Shown here piece by piece: positions 11,467 through 23,739 of a stretch of 64,000 nt of DNA. Location: NCBI GenBank assembly GCA_026122225.1, contig JANEZZ010002671.1, forward strand, positions 682,001 through 746,000. Reading direction: 5' to 3'. The notes under the pieces were generated by a model, which saw only the letters and a list, made by a program, of their open reading frames with translations, was not told where the DNA came from and ran no database searches. How positions within the stretch are numbered: position 1 is the first letter of the stretch; each line of letters starts with the position of its first letter. Made by a program: the position numbers and the translations under genes. The stretch comes from Heloderma charlesbogerti. Lineage: Eukaryota > Chordata > Lepidosauria > Squamata > Helodermatidae.

Positions 11467-13150
11467 TATTGCCAGCAAGCCAATTCTCACTGTGATCATG
11501 GTGTAGATTTTGCAATGTTTGTGTGATAAATAAACCAGCCCCCTTTGGAAAAGACTTTTGTGCACCTTCTAAGATGCACTACTGCCAGTATTAAAAGATC
11601 CCTTATACATGTGTCTGGAGGAGACACCCGTTAACAAAACAGTACTGGAGTACAAGTTTGAAGGTGTCAAACTTGATTACTGTTAACAATCCAGTTCTGT
11701 TATGGTATTGCAGTAGGGAAGTCTATATTTCCAAATTTGATAGAAGGGAAAATATTAAAGGTAGCCTTTCCTAATAGTGAATGGTAGTTGTTGTTTTTTT
11801 TAAATCACAACTTGAGACACTTTCCCCTTCTTTCAAGATATAGAAAAAGCCATGTTGGGGTTCTGCAATATGTTCATTTAAATACAATCAGAATAATAAA
11901 TAAAAGATACTTTGGAAACATGCCTGGTATGGGCATTAAATAGCAGTGCTAGGTTTCTTTTATTTATGTCACTGCTGGATACCCAGCAGTCACAATGGGA
12001 TTACAATCTTTCAACTGGCTTGCACATAAAAATGCAGCAGGGGAGGGACTGTTAAATAATTTGAGGTCCAAAATGTAATACAAACCACTTTTCACCATAA
12101 GAAATCAGGTCCATCAGCTTGAAGGTTACGCAGGCACCTAGTCATTTAATACCTTGTCAAAGGAAAAAGACAAGACCATCACCCGATTCTCTCCTAAACC
12201 TAATATCAAATTACATAAAAGGTTGGAAGGCTCCAGTCTTCCCTGTATTAGACACTGGGAGCCTACCCCATGCTCTAATATACATTGTTGTTTCATTAGC
12301 TCTAAAATATCTACATGAATACAGCGCCCTCAGACGACATAGGATAAAACAACAAATGCCTCAAGCAGGCATTTCAGCTGGATGGAGGTGAAAACACGGT
12401 CTCACAATGATCTATTGGAGCCAGGGCTGGCTGAGACATTTTACTGCCTGAGGCAGAACAGCAAATGGCTTTCTCCCCTCCCAAGTCAAGCCTGAGGCAA
12501 CCCCCCCCAACATGTGCTTCAGTGAAAATACAATAATACATTAAGTAATTAATCTTTTGCTGCCTTTTCATGATGCCTCAAATCAGTTCTATAAGGCAGT
12601 TGCCTCTGCCTCTAAAATGTATATATACACACATCTGTCTTTAAAGGACCCCCCCATTTGTAAAAAGGAATGTGTGGCCAGGGAAGAGAAGGGCATTTGA
12701 CTGGGGGGGGGGCACTCAGGCAAAAAGATTCAAGGGACGCAGCAGGAGGTAGTTTAGGGTGATGAGATACAATCAGGGCTCCCATCTCTTTATTTCAGAA
12801 AGTGCCATTTTAGCCCTGATGCCAAGAACCATGTACCCCCGAGTCAAGGCCAAGCCATTTACTCATACATTACTGTGGGACCAAGCCCACGGCTGTTTCC
12901 CCAGAGCCAGCTTGTAGGAAGCAACAGGTGATGAAGGCCTATGGCGCTCCATTCGTAAGGGCAGTAGCCAGTGCTCCTGCGCCTCCACCTGGCAGGAGCC
13001 TCACGGCCTTCAATGGCCCAGGGTGGAAGCCAGGCGACGGTGGTGCTGCTAGGCAGTGTTGGTCTCCGGACTTTTACAGATGCCCTTACTTTAGTTGGCA
13101 GGTTACCCCCCCCCCCTCATTTCACAGTTGCTACATGTCTGATGTCTTAC
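11100..13150. other. Mostly unassigned DNA with simple repeats
   Basis: It holds an (AT)n(AC)n microsatellite (11430-11466), G-runs near 12700 and a C-run near 13106-13116. A fragment near 12420-12620 (GCCTGAGGCAGAACAGCAAATGGC, TAAGGCAGTTGCCTCTGCCTC) is related to one at about 61235-61370. No exon was recognised. Confidence 0.4.
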
Positions 13151-13330
13151 TCCAGCAAAGGAGATAGTTACCTTGTCGTGGTGCTGGAGCTTGAGCACCT
13201 CAGTGACGTCATGAGCTAAACCGTGAAGGGACACCCAAGACGGGAAGGTCATGGCAGAGAGGCCAGACTAAATACGAACCCTGGGGAAGGAAACGGCAGC
13301 CCACCCCAGTATTCTTGCCATGAAAACTAA

Positions 13331-14380
13331 ATGGATCAGTACAACCAGGGATATGTTGGTAAACCATCGGAAGATGGGACTCCCAGGTCGGAAGATGGTC
13401 AAAATGCTACTGGGGAGGAACAGAGGATAAGTTCAACTAGCCCCAGATGTGATGATGCAGCTAGCTCAAAGCTGAAAGGATGGCTAGCAGCCGATGGTGC
13501 TGGTGGTGAACAACGAATCCGATGTTCTAAAGATCAGCACGCCATAGGAACCTGGAATGTAAGAGCTATGAGCCAGAGCAAATTGGATGTGGTTATTGGG
13601 GAGATGTCAAGATTAAATATAGACATTTTGGGTGTCAGTGAACTGAAATGGACTGGAATGGGCCACTTCACATCAAATGACCACCAGATCTACTATTGTG
13701 GACAAGAGGACCACAGAAGAAATGGAGTAGCCTTCATAATTAATATTAAAGTGGCTAAAGCAGTGCTTGGATACAATCCAAAAAAGGACAGAATGATCTC
13801 AATTCGAATTCAGGGTAAGCCATTTAACATCACAGTGATCCAATTATACGCCCCAACCACAGATGCTGAAGAAGCAGAAGTAGATCAGTTCTATGAGGAT
13901 CTGCAGCACCTACTGGATAGTACGCCAAAAAATATGTTATTTTCATTACAGGAGACTGGAATGCTAAGGTGGGTAGTCAAACAACACCTGGAACTACAGG
14001 TAAGCATGGTCTGGGAGAACAAAATGAAGCAGGACATAGGCTGATAGAATTTTGCCAAGACAACTCACTGTGCAAACACTCTCTTCCAACAACCTAAGAG
14101 ACGACTTTATACATGGACTTCACCAGATGGTCGACACCAAAATCAGATTGACTACATCCTTTGTAGCCAAAGGTGGCGGACATCTATGCAGTTGGTAAAA
14201 ATAAGACCTGGAGCTGATCATGAACTTCATATTGCACAATTTCGAATCAGACTAAAAAGAATAGGGAAGACCCACAGATCAGTTAGATATGAGCTCACTA
14301 ATATTCCTAATGAATATGCAGTGGAGGTGAAGAATAGATTTAAGGGACTAGATTTAGTAGATAGGGTCCCGGAAAAACTA
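13331..14380 (+). pseudogene. BovB ORF, APE-type endonuclease part (frameshifted)
   Basis: An AP-endonuclease-like nuclease nicks target DNA to prime reverse transcription. The open stretch 13331-14044 shows GTWNVRAM, GVSELKWTG and IQLYAPTTDAEE, matching the catalytic-loop regions of the fold; the Glu in ELKW and the Asn in TWN are the expected metal and active-site residues. Near 13,940 the frame shifts and the GDWNAKVG-like block is only readable in another phase. A further in-frame stop lies near 14,095 (CTAAGAGACG). The DGRHQNQIDYI-like block that closes the domain lies at about 14,127-14,160. It continues into the RT segment of the same original ORF. Confidence 0.88.
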
Positions 14381-15927
14381 TGGATAGAAGTTCCAACATT
14401 GTTCAGGAGGCAGCAACAAAAAACATCCCAAAGAAAAAGAAAACCAAGAAGGCAAGATGGCTGTCTGCTGAGACACTGGAAGCAGCCCAAGAAAGAAGGA
14501 AAGCAAAAGGCAACAGTGATAGGGGGAGATATGCCCAATTAAATGCAAAATTCCAGAGGTTAGCCAGAAGAGATAAGGAATTATTTTTAAACAAGCAATG
14601 CGCGGAAGTGGAAGAAGATAATAGAATAGGAAGGACAAGAGAACTCTTCCAGAATATTAGAAACATTGGAGGTAAATTCCAGGCAAAAATGGGTATAATC
14701 AAAAACAAAGTTGGCAAGGACCTAACAGAAGCAGAAGAGATCAAGAAAAGGTGGCAAGAATATACAGAAGATCTGTATAGGAAGGATAATAATATCAGGG
14801 TTAGATTTGATGGTGTGGTCAGTGAGCTAGAGCCAGACATCCTGAAGAGTGAGGTTGAATGGGCCTTAAGAAGCATTGCTAATAACAAGGCAGCACGAGA
14901 TGACGGTATCCCAGCTGAACTGTTTAAAATTTTGCAAGATGATGCTGTCAAGGTGATGCATGCTATATGCCAGCAAATTTGGAAAACACAAGAATGGCCA
15001 ACAGATTGGAAAAAATCAACTTATATCCCCATACCAAAAAAGGGAAGCACCAAAGAATGTTCAAACTATCGAACAGTGGCACTTATTTCACATGCCAGTA
15101 AGGTGATGCTCAAGATCTTGCAAGGTAGACTCCTGCAATTCATGGAACGAGAATTGCCAGATGTACAAGCTGGGTTTAGAAAAGGCAGAGGAACTAGAGA
15201 CCAAATGGCCAATATCCGCTGGATAATGGAGAAAGCCAGGGAGTTTCAGAAAAACAGCTATTTCTGTTTTATTGACTATTCTAAAGCCTTTGACTGTGTG
15301 GATCATAACAAATTGTGGCAAGTTCTTGGTGGGATGGGGATACCAAGTCATCTTGTCTGCCTCCTGAGGAATCTGTTTAATGACCAAGTAGCAACGGTAA
15401 GAACAGACCACGGAACAATGGACTGGTTTAAGATTGGGAAAGGAGTACAGCAGGGTTGTATACTCTCACCCTACCTATTCAACCTGTACGCAGAACACAT
15501 CATGCGACGTGCTGGGCTTGATGAAGCCAAGGCTGGAGTTCAGATTGCTGGAAGAAACATTAACTATCTCAGATATGCAGATGATACCACTTTGATGGCT
15601 GAAAGCGAGGAGGAGCTGAGGAACCTTATGACAAAGGTGAAAGAAGAAAGTGCAAAAGCTGGGTTGCAGTTAAACCTCAAAAAAACCAAGATTATGGCAA
15701 CCAGCTTGACTGATAACTGGCAAATAGAGGGAGAAAACGTGGAGGCAGTGACAGACTTTGTCTTTCTAGGCGCAAAGATTACTGCAGACGCTGACTGCAG
15801 CCAGGAAATCAGAAGACATTTCGTTCTTGGGAGGAGAGTAATGACAAAACTTGATAAAATAGTTAAGAGCAGAGACATCACACTGACAACAAAGGTCCAC
15901 ATAATTAAAGCAATGGATTCCGCGTAG
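14380..15927 (+). pseudogene. BovB ORF, reverse transcriptase part
   Basis: This 515-codon open stretch carries reverse transcriptase motifs in order: WKKSTYIPIPKKGS, CSNYRTVALISHASK, FRKGRGTRDQMANIRW, CFIDYSKAFDCVDHNKLW, GVQQGCILSPYLFNLYAEHI, the catalytic box LRYADDTTLMAES (YADD) and the downstream FLGAKITADADCSQEI. The listed first codon is not a real start, because the original ORF began in the endonuclease. It ends at a premature stop after IKAMDSA; the C-terminal YGCESWT-like part continues in another frame to about 16,170. The catalytic aspartates are intact but the protein could not be made as one piece. Confidence 0.92.
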
Positions 15928-16395
15928 TAACCTATGGCTGCGAGAGCTGGACCATAAGGAAGGCTGAGCGAAGGAAGATAGATGCTTTTGAACTGTGGTG
16001 CTGGAGGAAAATTGTGAGAGTGCCTTGGACTGCAAGAAGATCAAACCAGTCCATACTCCAGGAAATCAAGCCAGACTGCTCACTTGAGGGAATGATATTA
16101 AAGGCAAAACTGAAGTACTTTGGCCACATCATGAGAAGACAGGATACCCTGGAGAAGATACCCTGATGCTAGGGAAAGTGGAAGGCCAAAGGAAGAGGGG
16201 CCAACCAAGAGCAAGATGGATGGATGATATTCTGGAGGTGACGGACTCGACCTTGGGGGAGCTGGGGGTGGTGACGGCCGACAGGAAGCTCTGGCGTGGG
16301 CTGGTCCATGAAGTCACGAAGAGTCGGAAGCGACTGACCGAATAAACAACAACATGTCTGATATGTTAGAGAAAAATATGTCAACCCTGTTAAAT

Positions 16396-16425
16396 AGTAG
16401 TAGTAGTAGTAGTAGCAGCAGCAGC

Positions 16426-16463
<38 letters not shown>
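16396..16463. repeat. Compound trinucleotide microsatellite
   Basis: A (TAG)n run passes into (CAG)n and then (AAT)n, about 67 bp in all, directly downstream of the BovB 3' end. Such runs can grow from LINE tails. Confidence 0.9.
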
Positions 16464-16469
16464 GTGCAG

Positions 16470-17660
16470 ATTTTAACATTTTTTAACTAAGCTCATGATG
16501 ACACATCATGATCACAGGAATAAAATGGATTCAAAAGGGGCAGCCATCCTAGTCTGTGGTTTGAAAACAATAAAGAGTCTGTGGCAGTTTAAAGACTAAC
16601 AGTGTTTTATTCCTTAGAAATAAAATGGGGTTTCCTTCTGTTGCTCTGATGCTAAATACATTTATTTAGGAGTAGGCATCATTTTGATGTAGAATGGGAG
16701 TGTGTGTGTGTGTGTGTGTGTATAACACCCACCAACATTTTTTGGGGGGAAGTGCTAAAGGGAAGTGGAAAAAAAGGTTAAACGGAAGTGGTACACAAGT
16801 TCATTCCGGCTCCTCTCTACTTTTTCCTTTTTGCCAACAGCCTGGCAAGGGCTGCTGCCAACTGTATATCCACCACTTGGATGTGAAAGTGATCTTCACC
16901 CCATCCTTTGCTTGCTTGCACTGGCCAGGCAGTCTTCTCTCTTTACTGGAGAGCTGCAGCATCAGGTTGCCATTGGTTTTTCATTCCTGCCTGGACTTTT
17001 GCATGCTGCAGGCTAGGAAAAATACAGTTTGCCGTGGGCAGAACAGGAGCATTTGAAAATGTTTTGATAGCTAATTAACATATCAAAAATCTGCCAAATG
17101 CAAAGCACGGGAATACCAAAAAAATCACATTTCAAAATGGCTACCGTGTGCTAATCTGCAGGTAAGTGTAATTCCTCCATAAACTTTTATTTTTCCATGT
17201 CGTAATGTTTCAGTGACTAATGATTAATTGTAAATGAGAAATATGCAGAGGCAGGAAAATGGTATTGCATTTATTATACATAACCATATTATGTATAATA
17301 AATAAGGATATATGTCTGTCAGTGCCATAGTGCCAAGATCACGAAACCTAGACACCTGAAACTTGGCAAATATACTCGGGATAAGGGTGTAGACCTCAGG
17401 GCTATTTTGTTTTTAAACTGCATTAATTTTAGTTAATTTAAATGTGTCCATGTGTTTGAAACTTGCAGTTTGCAGTTAAAACTCAAGTCAATAGGTGGCA
17501 AATTTCCCTAACTAGCACACAGTTTTGGAGTGGATACAATTTGAAGTTAGGGTGGGATTTGCAGGTCAAGAGACAGAGTTATATGGCTTCTCTTTGCTTT
17601 TCGAATGTGGGGCAGCCCTCCGTGGGGGAATGGACAAACCCCTCCCTCAGGAGGTTACAG
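16470..17660. other. Unassigned DNA with a GT microsatellite
   Basis: A (GT)n run lies at about 16699-16722. Around 16540-16620 is an inverted, degraded copy of the AAGGTGCCACAAGACTCTTT-type repeat tail. The rest shows no exon or classifiable repeat. Confidence 0.4.
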
Positions 17661-17667
17661 GGGTGTA

Positions 17668-17965
17668 TGTTGTTGTTGTTCAGTCGTGTCTGACTCTTCG
17701 TGACCCCATGGACCATAGCACGCCAGGCCTTCCTGTCCTGCGCTCTCTCCCGGAGCGTGCTCAAGTTCATATTCATTGCATCGGTGATGCTATCTAGCCA
17801 TCTCATCCTCTGCCGTCCCATTCTCCTTTTGCCTTCAGTCTTTCCCAGCATCAGGGTCTTTTCCAGAGAGTTTTCTCTTCGCATTAGGTGGCCAAAATAT
17901 TTGAGCTTCAGCTTCAGTATCTGTCCTTCCAATGAGCACTCAGGGTTGATTTCCTTTAGGAACAG
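17668..17965 (-). mobile_element. BovB/RTE LINE, 3' end
   Basis: Plus-strand text TTGTTGTTCAGTCGTGTCTG and CTCTTCGTGACCCCATGGAC is the reverse complement of the BovB 3' tail, and the minus strand encodes LKLKYFGHLMRRENSLEK and RMRWLDSITDAMNMNLSTL. It is a 300-bp 5'-truncated insertion. It matches the subfamily at 10505-11095 and 33690-34718 more than the full-length copy at 13150. Confidence 0.9.
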
Positions 17966-18369
17966 GGGTGTATATCCCCTAGGAATTCAGGGGGCCATTC
18001 CTAGGGCTGCCGGTGGGTGTGGCTTCACTCAGATGGGGTGAGCACAATGTGTCCTACTCTGGAAGCTGCATAAGTTTGGTTTGAGAGCTTTGGTGTATCA
18101 AACTAAGGGTTATTCCAACCTGTGCGAAGCTGGGTCCCTTCACTAGTAAGTAATAATAAACAAATACAACATAAATAATGGAACTTCTACCAGGCAAAGC
18201 TGTTCCAATTCATCACAATCACTGTCTTCATACTCCACTATCAAACCATGTCATATCTACTGACCTGACAGTTACTAAAAGTGGTCGAACAAGGCAAGCC
18301 ATCTTGTTTACATCCACACAGCAACGTTCAACACCCTATTACAGTTACACCTAATTGTTTTCACAAGTC

Positions 18370-18510
18370 ATTCAGGAGCTGGATCCTTATCAGACATTTT
18401 GTCATCTGCAAATTTGATAAGTATCCTCTCTACTCCTTTGTCCAAGTCGTTTATAAATGCGCATTAGTAATAAAACACAATATCTGGCATATGATGTGTT
18501 AACCACGTTG
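18370..18510 (-). mobile_element. CR1/L3-like LINE fragment
   Basis: ATTTTGTCATCTGCAAATTTGATAAG is the reverse complement of the coding text for the KFADD catalytic region of CR1-like reverse transcriptases, and TTGTCCAAGTCGTTTATAAA corresponds to the NDLDK-like block. Only this short conserved piece is recognisable. Confidence 0.55.
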
Positions 18511-18519
18511 GAGCTGATG

Positions 18520-20320
18520 GCTATTCCTGTGGTGAATTGTCCGATCAGGTCTGGCCTCTGTCTCAAACAGTGTTGGGAGGAGCAGCAGATTGGGGCCAGC
18601 CCCCCCACAACCACTGCCCTTCTGTCCTAGCTGCTGCGGCGCTTGGAGAACTGCTTGCTGTGATGCTTGGATGCTGCTGCTGGAGCTCCTTCGCTGTTGC
18701 CACTTCATTCTGCCACCCACCCATGCCATCTCCCGCGCTATCTGCCTTGCAGGCCAGCTACTGAGCTGCCAGGTGCCCTGCCCCCAAGAGAAAGCTTCCA
18801 TCAAGTAATGGTGGTGGTGGGTGTCCCTTTCCACCCTCGTCACTCAGGAGCTGGTGGTTTGCCATTGTTTTCCCCCTTTTCTGTCCAGACGCCAGCGCAC
18901 TGCTATGGAACAGTAGAAGCTAAAGTAAGTTCAGTCTATTCTTTCTCCTCCTAGTCTAGAAATGATATGGGGGGAAAAGCACTGAATATGGGCAAAATTG
19001 TACCAGAAGCATTTACCCCTGAAGCTGGCGCACTTATTTTCCCTCCAGGCATTCCTCTGCCATGGATCCTCTCCCCTGCCTTTTTTGGATTGCTTTGTTA
19101 GTTATAATATGTACGTTTATCATTTGATGCTGGCAATTAGTTTTTGGAAAATTGTCACCTGCCTGAGTCTCAATATTTCACAACTCTTGAAAACTGAATT
19201 TACACATTTAAAAGATAACAAATTATTCAAAATGATAAAGACAGAATTCCTGCAAGTTTATAATGTTGTCTAGAACTCAAATAGTGTAAATTTCCTTTAA
19301 TTGAATATCAAGTAGTTACACCTAACTAAGGCTGCAGTTCTAAGCATACTCTCTCTCAACTACTTCTCTCAAGTTCCATTTAAAGCCCTCGCTGTATTTA
19401 TTTTTGTTTTGTTACTGCAGACTAAAATTGTGACTGTTATAGAAATGAATCAATGGGAACTTAATTCCAAGAAATTGTGTTGGGATGCCAGAGCATATTG
19501 GAATGATTTCTGCTATCACTGTCAGAGCTACATAGTAATTTTATAATGTGCAAGTGACTAATTTGCTGTGCCACTTCAATACATTAGCTGCTATGCTACT
19601 TACAAAAACAAGCTTCCAGGTAATTTAACACTAGCGTTAACATGATATCATGAAGTGAATTCAACTATAGTTCAGTAGCGATCAGTTCAGCATGTCTGAA
19701 ATCAACTCATTTAATGTATTTTAATCTTAGACAGATTCTTTCAGCATTCAAGCCAAAAAGATCTAGATGTCACCAATCCAAATGCACAAGTGTCCAATGG
19801 ACAGACAGCCACAACTGCATAATATGATATTCCATACTGGCACTAGTGTCCATAATTTGAATTTTAGGTACACTGCCAGTCAAGAGTGGATGTTTTGTTT
19901 ACTGAACCTTACTTGTAGTTAAGTATGGTAAATTCCTTTTTGTTCCAGCCAAACACTTTAGACATTACTATAATCTATTAGCTTTCCACTGTTACAGCAA
20001 AGCAATAATCATTGAAGACCTATGCTGATTTTAAAACCAGGCCAGGTTATAGCAGGCCATATTTAATCATCTTACAGAACAAAACTAGAAAAGGAGGAAA
20101 TTTCTGGCTAAAGGAGGTATTCTTCATTATCTCGTCCTGTCTTAAAGATACCTGCCGATTTGGAAATGCCAAAGTTAATATGCTGATACCATATTCCAAC
20201 TGATTTTTTAATAAAAAAAACTTTTCTCCATACATCTTGTACAAATTAACATTTAGTTTATCTTAATTAGCAAAATTATTTATTTGGTTGAACCCCACGG
20301 ATCTGATTTTTCAAAAGGTC
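18520..20320. other. No recognised feature
   Basis: A GC-rich stretch (18540-18800) gives overlapping frames on both strands without domain signals; the following 1.5 kb is AT-rich, single-copy-looking DNA. No exon or repeat was assigned. Confidence 0.4.
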
Positions 20321-20370
20321 CTGTGCAGCTTGCTCCATGTTTCTTCTCCAGTTTATGTGCATGATTGAAA

Positions 20371-20548
20371 TCCACTTTCAGGGGAAGCCCTCCCCTCATT
20401 TGCATCACTGATTCTTTGGAGGCTTATAGTGAGCTCTGCAGCGTTCATTAAATACCTAAGACATCAAGACAGAGGGATTGTTAATACAAGTGAGGGTGAT
20501 TAAAAAACACAAAAAACTAATTTGCTGGGTAGCTCATCCAGCCTAGAG
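20371..20548 (+). repeat. Dispersed repeat with conserved core, copy 1
   Basis: The core runs from GAGGCTTATAGTGAGCTCTG through GTTCATTAAATACCTAAGAC to CAAGACAGAGGGA. An inverted copy lies at 48063-48225 with about seven mismatches over an 81-bp core, while the flanks are much less alike. No terminal repeats, tRNA-like boxes or coding sense were seen. It may be an old SINE or DNA-transposon family with a constrained central domain. Confidence 0.6.
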
Positions 20549-20559
20549 GGAAATTTATT

Positions 20560-20670
20560 AATATATTATAAAGGTCCATGAAAAGCTTATGCCAAAATAA
20601 ATTTGTTTGTCTTTATGGTGCCACAAGACTCTTTGTTGTTTTTGCTGCAGTAGACTAACATGTCTACCCT
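20560..20670 (+). repeat. Dispersed repeat tail
   Basis: Contains GAAAAGCTTATGCCAAAATAAA and GGTGCCACAAGACTCTTTGTTG, matching the piece at 6985-7080. It looks like the 3' end of a retrotransposon family that was not identified. Confidence 0.55.
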
Positions 20671-20889
20671 CTGCAAATTGTTATAAAGGATTAATTACAT
20701 CCAGTCTACATGCCTGGAAAAAACATGTGGTACAGCCCTCCAGAACTATCTGAAGAGGTGTACACGAGGGGGAAACATCATTCCAGAATGTTTCCCCACA
20801 GTAAAAACAACAACCCTGTTCATTTAAAAGAAAAACTCTCTTATGTAAGGCAGAAGACTAGGCTAGAACTAGTCTCTCCAACTTGCTAG

Positions 20890-21840
20890 CTTTCAGGGAG
20901 AGCCATGGTGGGTCAGACCAAAGGCATTCTAGTCTAGCATTCTGTTCCCACAATGGCCAATCAGATGCCTATATGAAGTCCACAAGCAGGACACGAGCAC
21001 AACAGTGGCCTCCCCTCGTCTTCCCCAGCTACAGGTACTGACAGGCATACTGCCTCTGATACCAGAAGTAAAATATAGCCATCATGTTTTGTTTTATAAA
21101 GTAGTCATTTATAACCTCATCCTTCAGGAATTCATCTAATCTCCCTTTAAAGCCATCTATGTTGGTGGCCATCACTCCATTTTGTGGAAGAGCTTTATGA
21201 AGAAGTACTTCCTTTTATCTGCCCTGAATCTCCCACCATTCAGTTTTATTGGGTGACCCTGGGTTCTAGTATTACTAAGCTAAAAAGCCTCAAAAGTTGT
21301 AACCTCCCCTATTAGGAGAGTTGGTCCAGCTATTTGATCTTTTCATTTGCCTTTTTCTGCACTTCTTTCACATTTATAATATCCTTTTCAAGGTGGTGTG
21401 ACCAGAACTGTACACAATATTACAAATGTGGTCACACCATAGATTACTATAGAAGCATACTAGCAGTTTTATTTTGGATTCCTTTCCTAATGATCCCCAG
21501 CACGGCACTTGTTATTTCACAGCAGCTGCACATTGGTTTGATATTTTCATTGAGCTGTCCACCACAACTCCAAGATCCCTTTCCTGGTCAACCACCATGA
21601 GCTGAGATCCCATCAGCATATACATGAAGATATGATTTTTTGCCCCAATATGCTGATCAAATGTAGTTCAACTTGCTACATTTGCCATTTTAATGCCCAT
21701 TCCTCCAGTCCGGTGAGATGCTTTTGGAACTTTTCATTGTTCCTCTACATCATTTTGGTGTCATCAGCAAACTTGCCCACTTCTGACTCCTGATCATTTA
21801 AGAACAAGTTAAAAAGCACTGGTCCCAATACAGATCCAAT
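20890..21840 (-). mobile_element. CR1-family LINE 3' fragment
   Basis: Plus-strand text such as GTGGTCACACCATAGATTAC and AAGAAGTACTTCCTTTTATC, with TGGTCCCAATACAGATCCAA at the 5' end, is the reverse complement of the CR1 3' region also seen at 940-2012. Many small indels show it is old. It starts at its 3' end with GGTGGGTCAGACCAAAGGCA. Confidence 0.8.
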
Positions 21841-21844
21841 GTGA

Positions 21845-22330
21845 AGAAGAAAGCTTCCCTGCAAGATCTTTCAATCTGGGCAGGTCTGTATGGGAGAATG
21901 CAATCTGTCAGAGAGCCTGGTCCCATGCTGTACAGGCCTTTATCGGTCATAACCAGCACTTTGAATTGTGCCCAGAAACAGACAGTGATGTTGCTGTAAC
22001 AAAAGTTACATTCTCCTTATACCCGGCCCCAGTCAACAGTTTGGCCGCAGCATTCTGGAAGTTTCCGAGCAGTTTACAGAGGCAGTCAAAGGCACATACA
22101 GCTTGTTACAATAGTCCAAACTGGATGTAACTAACGCATGTGTCACCATGGCCAAATCAGACATCTTCAAGATCAGGCAGAACTGGCTCTAGCCTCAGCT
22201 GTGCAAACACACTCCTGGGGATCCAGATTCAGGGCTGAACCCAGGAGTTCATCCAGTCTGTGAGTCTAAGTCTTCAAGGTGCAACCCCATCCAGCACAGG
22301 TTGAATCCCTATTCCCTGATCTGCCTTTTA
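21845..22330. repeat. Unclassified interspersed repeat
   Basis: Text such as ACCAGCACTTTGAATTGTGC and CAATAGTCCAAACTGGATGT is characteristic of an abundant reptile repeat that I remember but cannot assign to a class. No reading frame remains. Confidence 0.4.
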
Positions 22331-22449
22331 ACTAACTAGGAGCACCTCTGTCTTGTCTGTCTGTCTGTCTGTAGTTTCCATTTGTTTGCCTTCATTTCAT
22401 GGTGCTTGGCCAAGTCTGGTGGACCACCTGTGTGCTTGACCCTTGCCCT

Positions 22450-23275
22450 TCATGGCTTATTACATCTAATAGGGAACAGATGTCTGGCTGGGTGATACCT
22501 TGACAGAAATTTCTCCCTGAGAGAGGAGGTAGTATGGGCCTCTTTAAAGGAGGCAGTAATTAGGCCATTCCTGAAAAAGCTTAACCTGGACCTGGATGAT
22601 ATTAACAAATATAGACCAGTAGCCCTGGGCAAGATGCTTGAAAGGGTGGTTGCAGGCCAACTCCAGGCGCTCTTGAATGAAATTGATTATCTAGAACCAT
22701 TTCAGGCCTGGTTTGGAACAGAAACTTTCTTGGGCACCCTATGGGATGACGTCTGCTGAGAAGGACGGGGAGTGCGACCCCGATGATTCTCTTGGACCTC
22801 TTGGTGGCTTTCAATACCATCAACCATGGTATCCTTCTGGATAGGTTTCCTGGGTTGGGAGTTGGAGGTTGCAGTGGTTCCACTCCTTCTTAGATGGCCA
22901 ATTCCAGAAGGTGGTGCTGTTGGATTATTGCTCTGTGCCTTAAGCAGCTATGCTATGGGGTTCTAGAGGGCTCTATTCTATCCCTCATGCTGTTCAACAT
23001 CTACTGGGAGAGGTTATCTGCAGGTGTGGTCTTTTTGACCTTTTTATTTTCCCAAGTGTTTTAGTCTTTCAGTTTCTGGGTTTTAAATCTGTTTACTGAA
23101 TTTTAAATCTTTGTACTGCTGCTATGTTTTATTTTGGTTTTTATTTTATACTGTAGTTTTATATTATATTTTATCGTGTTGTATTTTATGTTTTTAATTG
23201 TGGTGAACCACCCAGAGAGCTTTGGCTATTGGGTAGTACAGAAATGTAATAAATAAACAAATAAACAAATTCCAT
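22450..23275 (+). mobile_element. L2-clade LINE, internally deleted
   Basis: Translation in broken frames gives the L2 reverse-transcriptase start (ACCAGTAGCCCTGGGCAAG, corresponding to RPVSNLP...K) and the LLDLLVAFNTINH-like block near 22,790. After about 22,915-23,010 the text jumps to the 3' end, TGAACCACCCAGAGAGCTTTGG then GTAATAAATAAACAAATAAAC. Central coding parts are missing. It is the same clade as the long copy at 40262-44345. Confidence 0.75.
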
Positions 23276-23739
23276 TATAACTTGACAAGCAGGGGCAAAG
23301 TTAAACCCATCAGACTTGTATCAACTATGGCTTCCAAGCTGGCATGGATCTGAGTAATTTTATCTGCAGAGTGTTGTGCAAATTGTTCACAATGGGCTAT
23401 TGCGTGGTCTACATTTCCTTCTTATGGGGCAGAATGCAATAGGTCTTTGACTGCCTGAGAGAGCTCCGTTGTGCGACTCTGTGAGGATGCCATGGTGGTG
23501 GAGAACAACACTTTCTTTGCTGTCGCCACTGCCATGGAGTGGGCCTTCAAATGGGCCCTAGCCCATGCTCAGTCAGACTCACTCCTAGTTTTCCACCAAC
23601 GTTGCTTTAGTCACTGTCCCACTTGTTTCATTACCACGAGCTCCCTGGAAAACCAGGGGGCTCGTCTGGCTTCACTCAGTGGGAGAAGACCATCAGGATC
23701 TCCCAGGTCTTGCTTGCTGCAGCATGGAGAAACCTGGTG

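Larger units (their letters stand above)
13150..16352 (+). mobile_element. BovB/RTE LINE, nearly full length
   Basis: The element runs from a 5' region with CCTTGTCGTGGTGCTGGAGC through the endonuclease and reverse transcriptase to the 3' end GAAGAGTCGGAAGCGACTGA followed by ATAAACAACAAC. RTE/BovB elements are about 3.2 kb with one long ORF, and this copy has that length. They copy themselves by target-primed reverse transcription and are known for repeated horizontal transfer among squamates, ruminants and others. Frameshifts near 13,945 and 14,040-14,380 and a stop at about 15,925 make it inactive, but long open stretches remain, so it is among the younger LINE copies here. A fragment with the same 3' end lies at 31168-31430. 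Confidence 0.92.

Noticed and set aside
20440..20460. MIX23 exon 4 at GCAGCGTTCATTAAATACC (minus)
   Set aside because: The word resembles an ERC/FNE coding stretch in reverse, but the same sequence recurs at 48.1 kb as part of a dispersed repeat, and the flanking codons do not fit.
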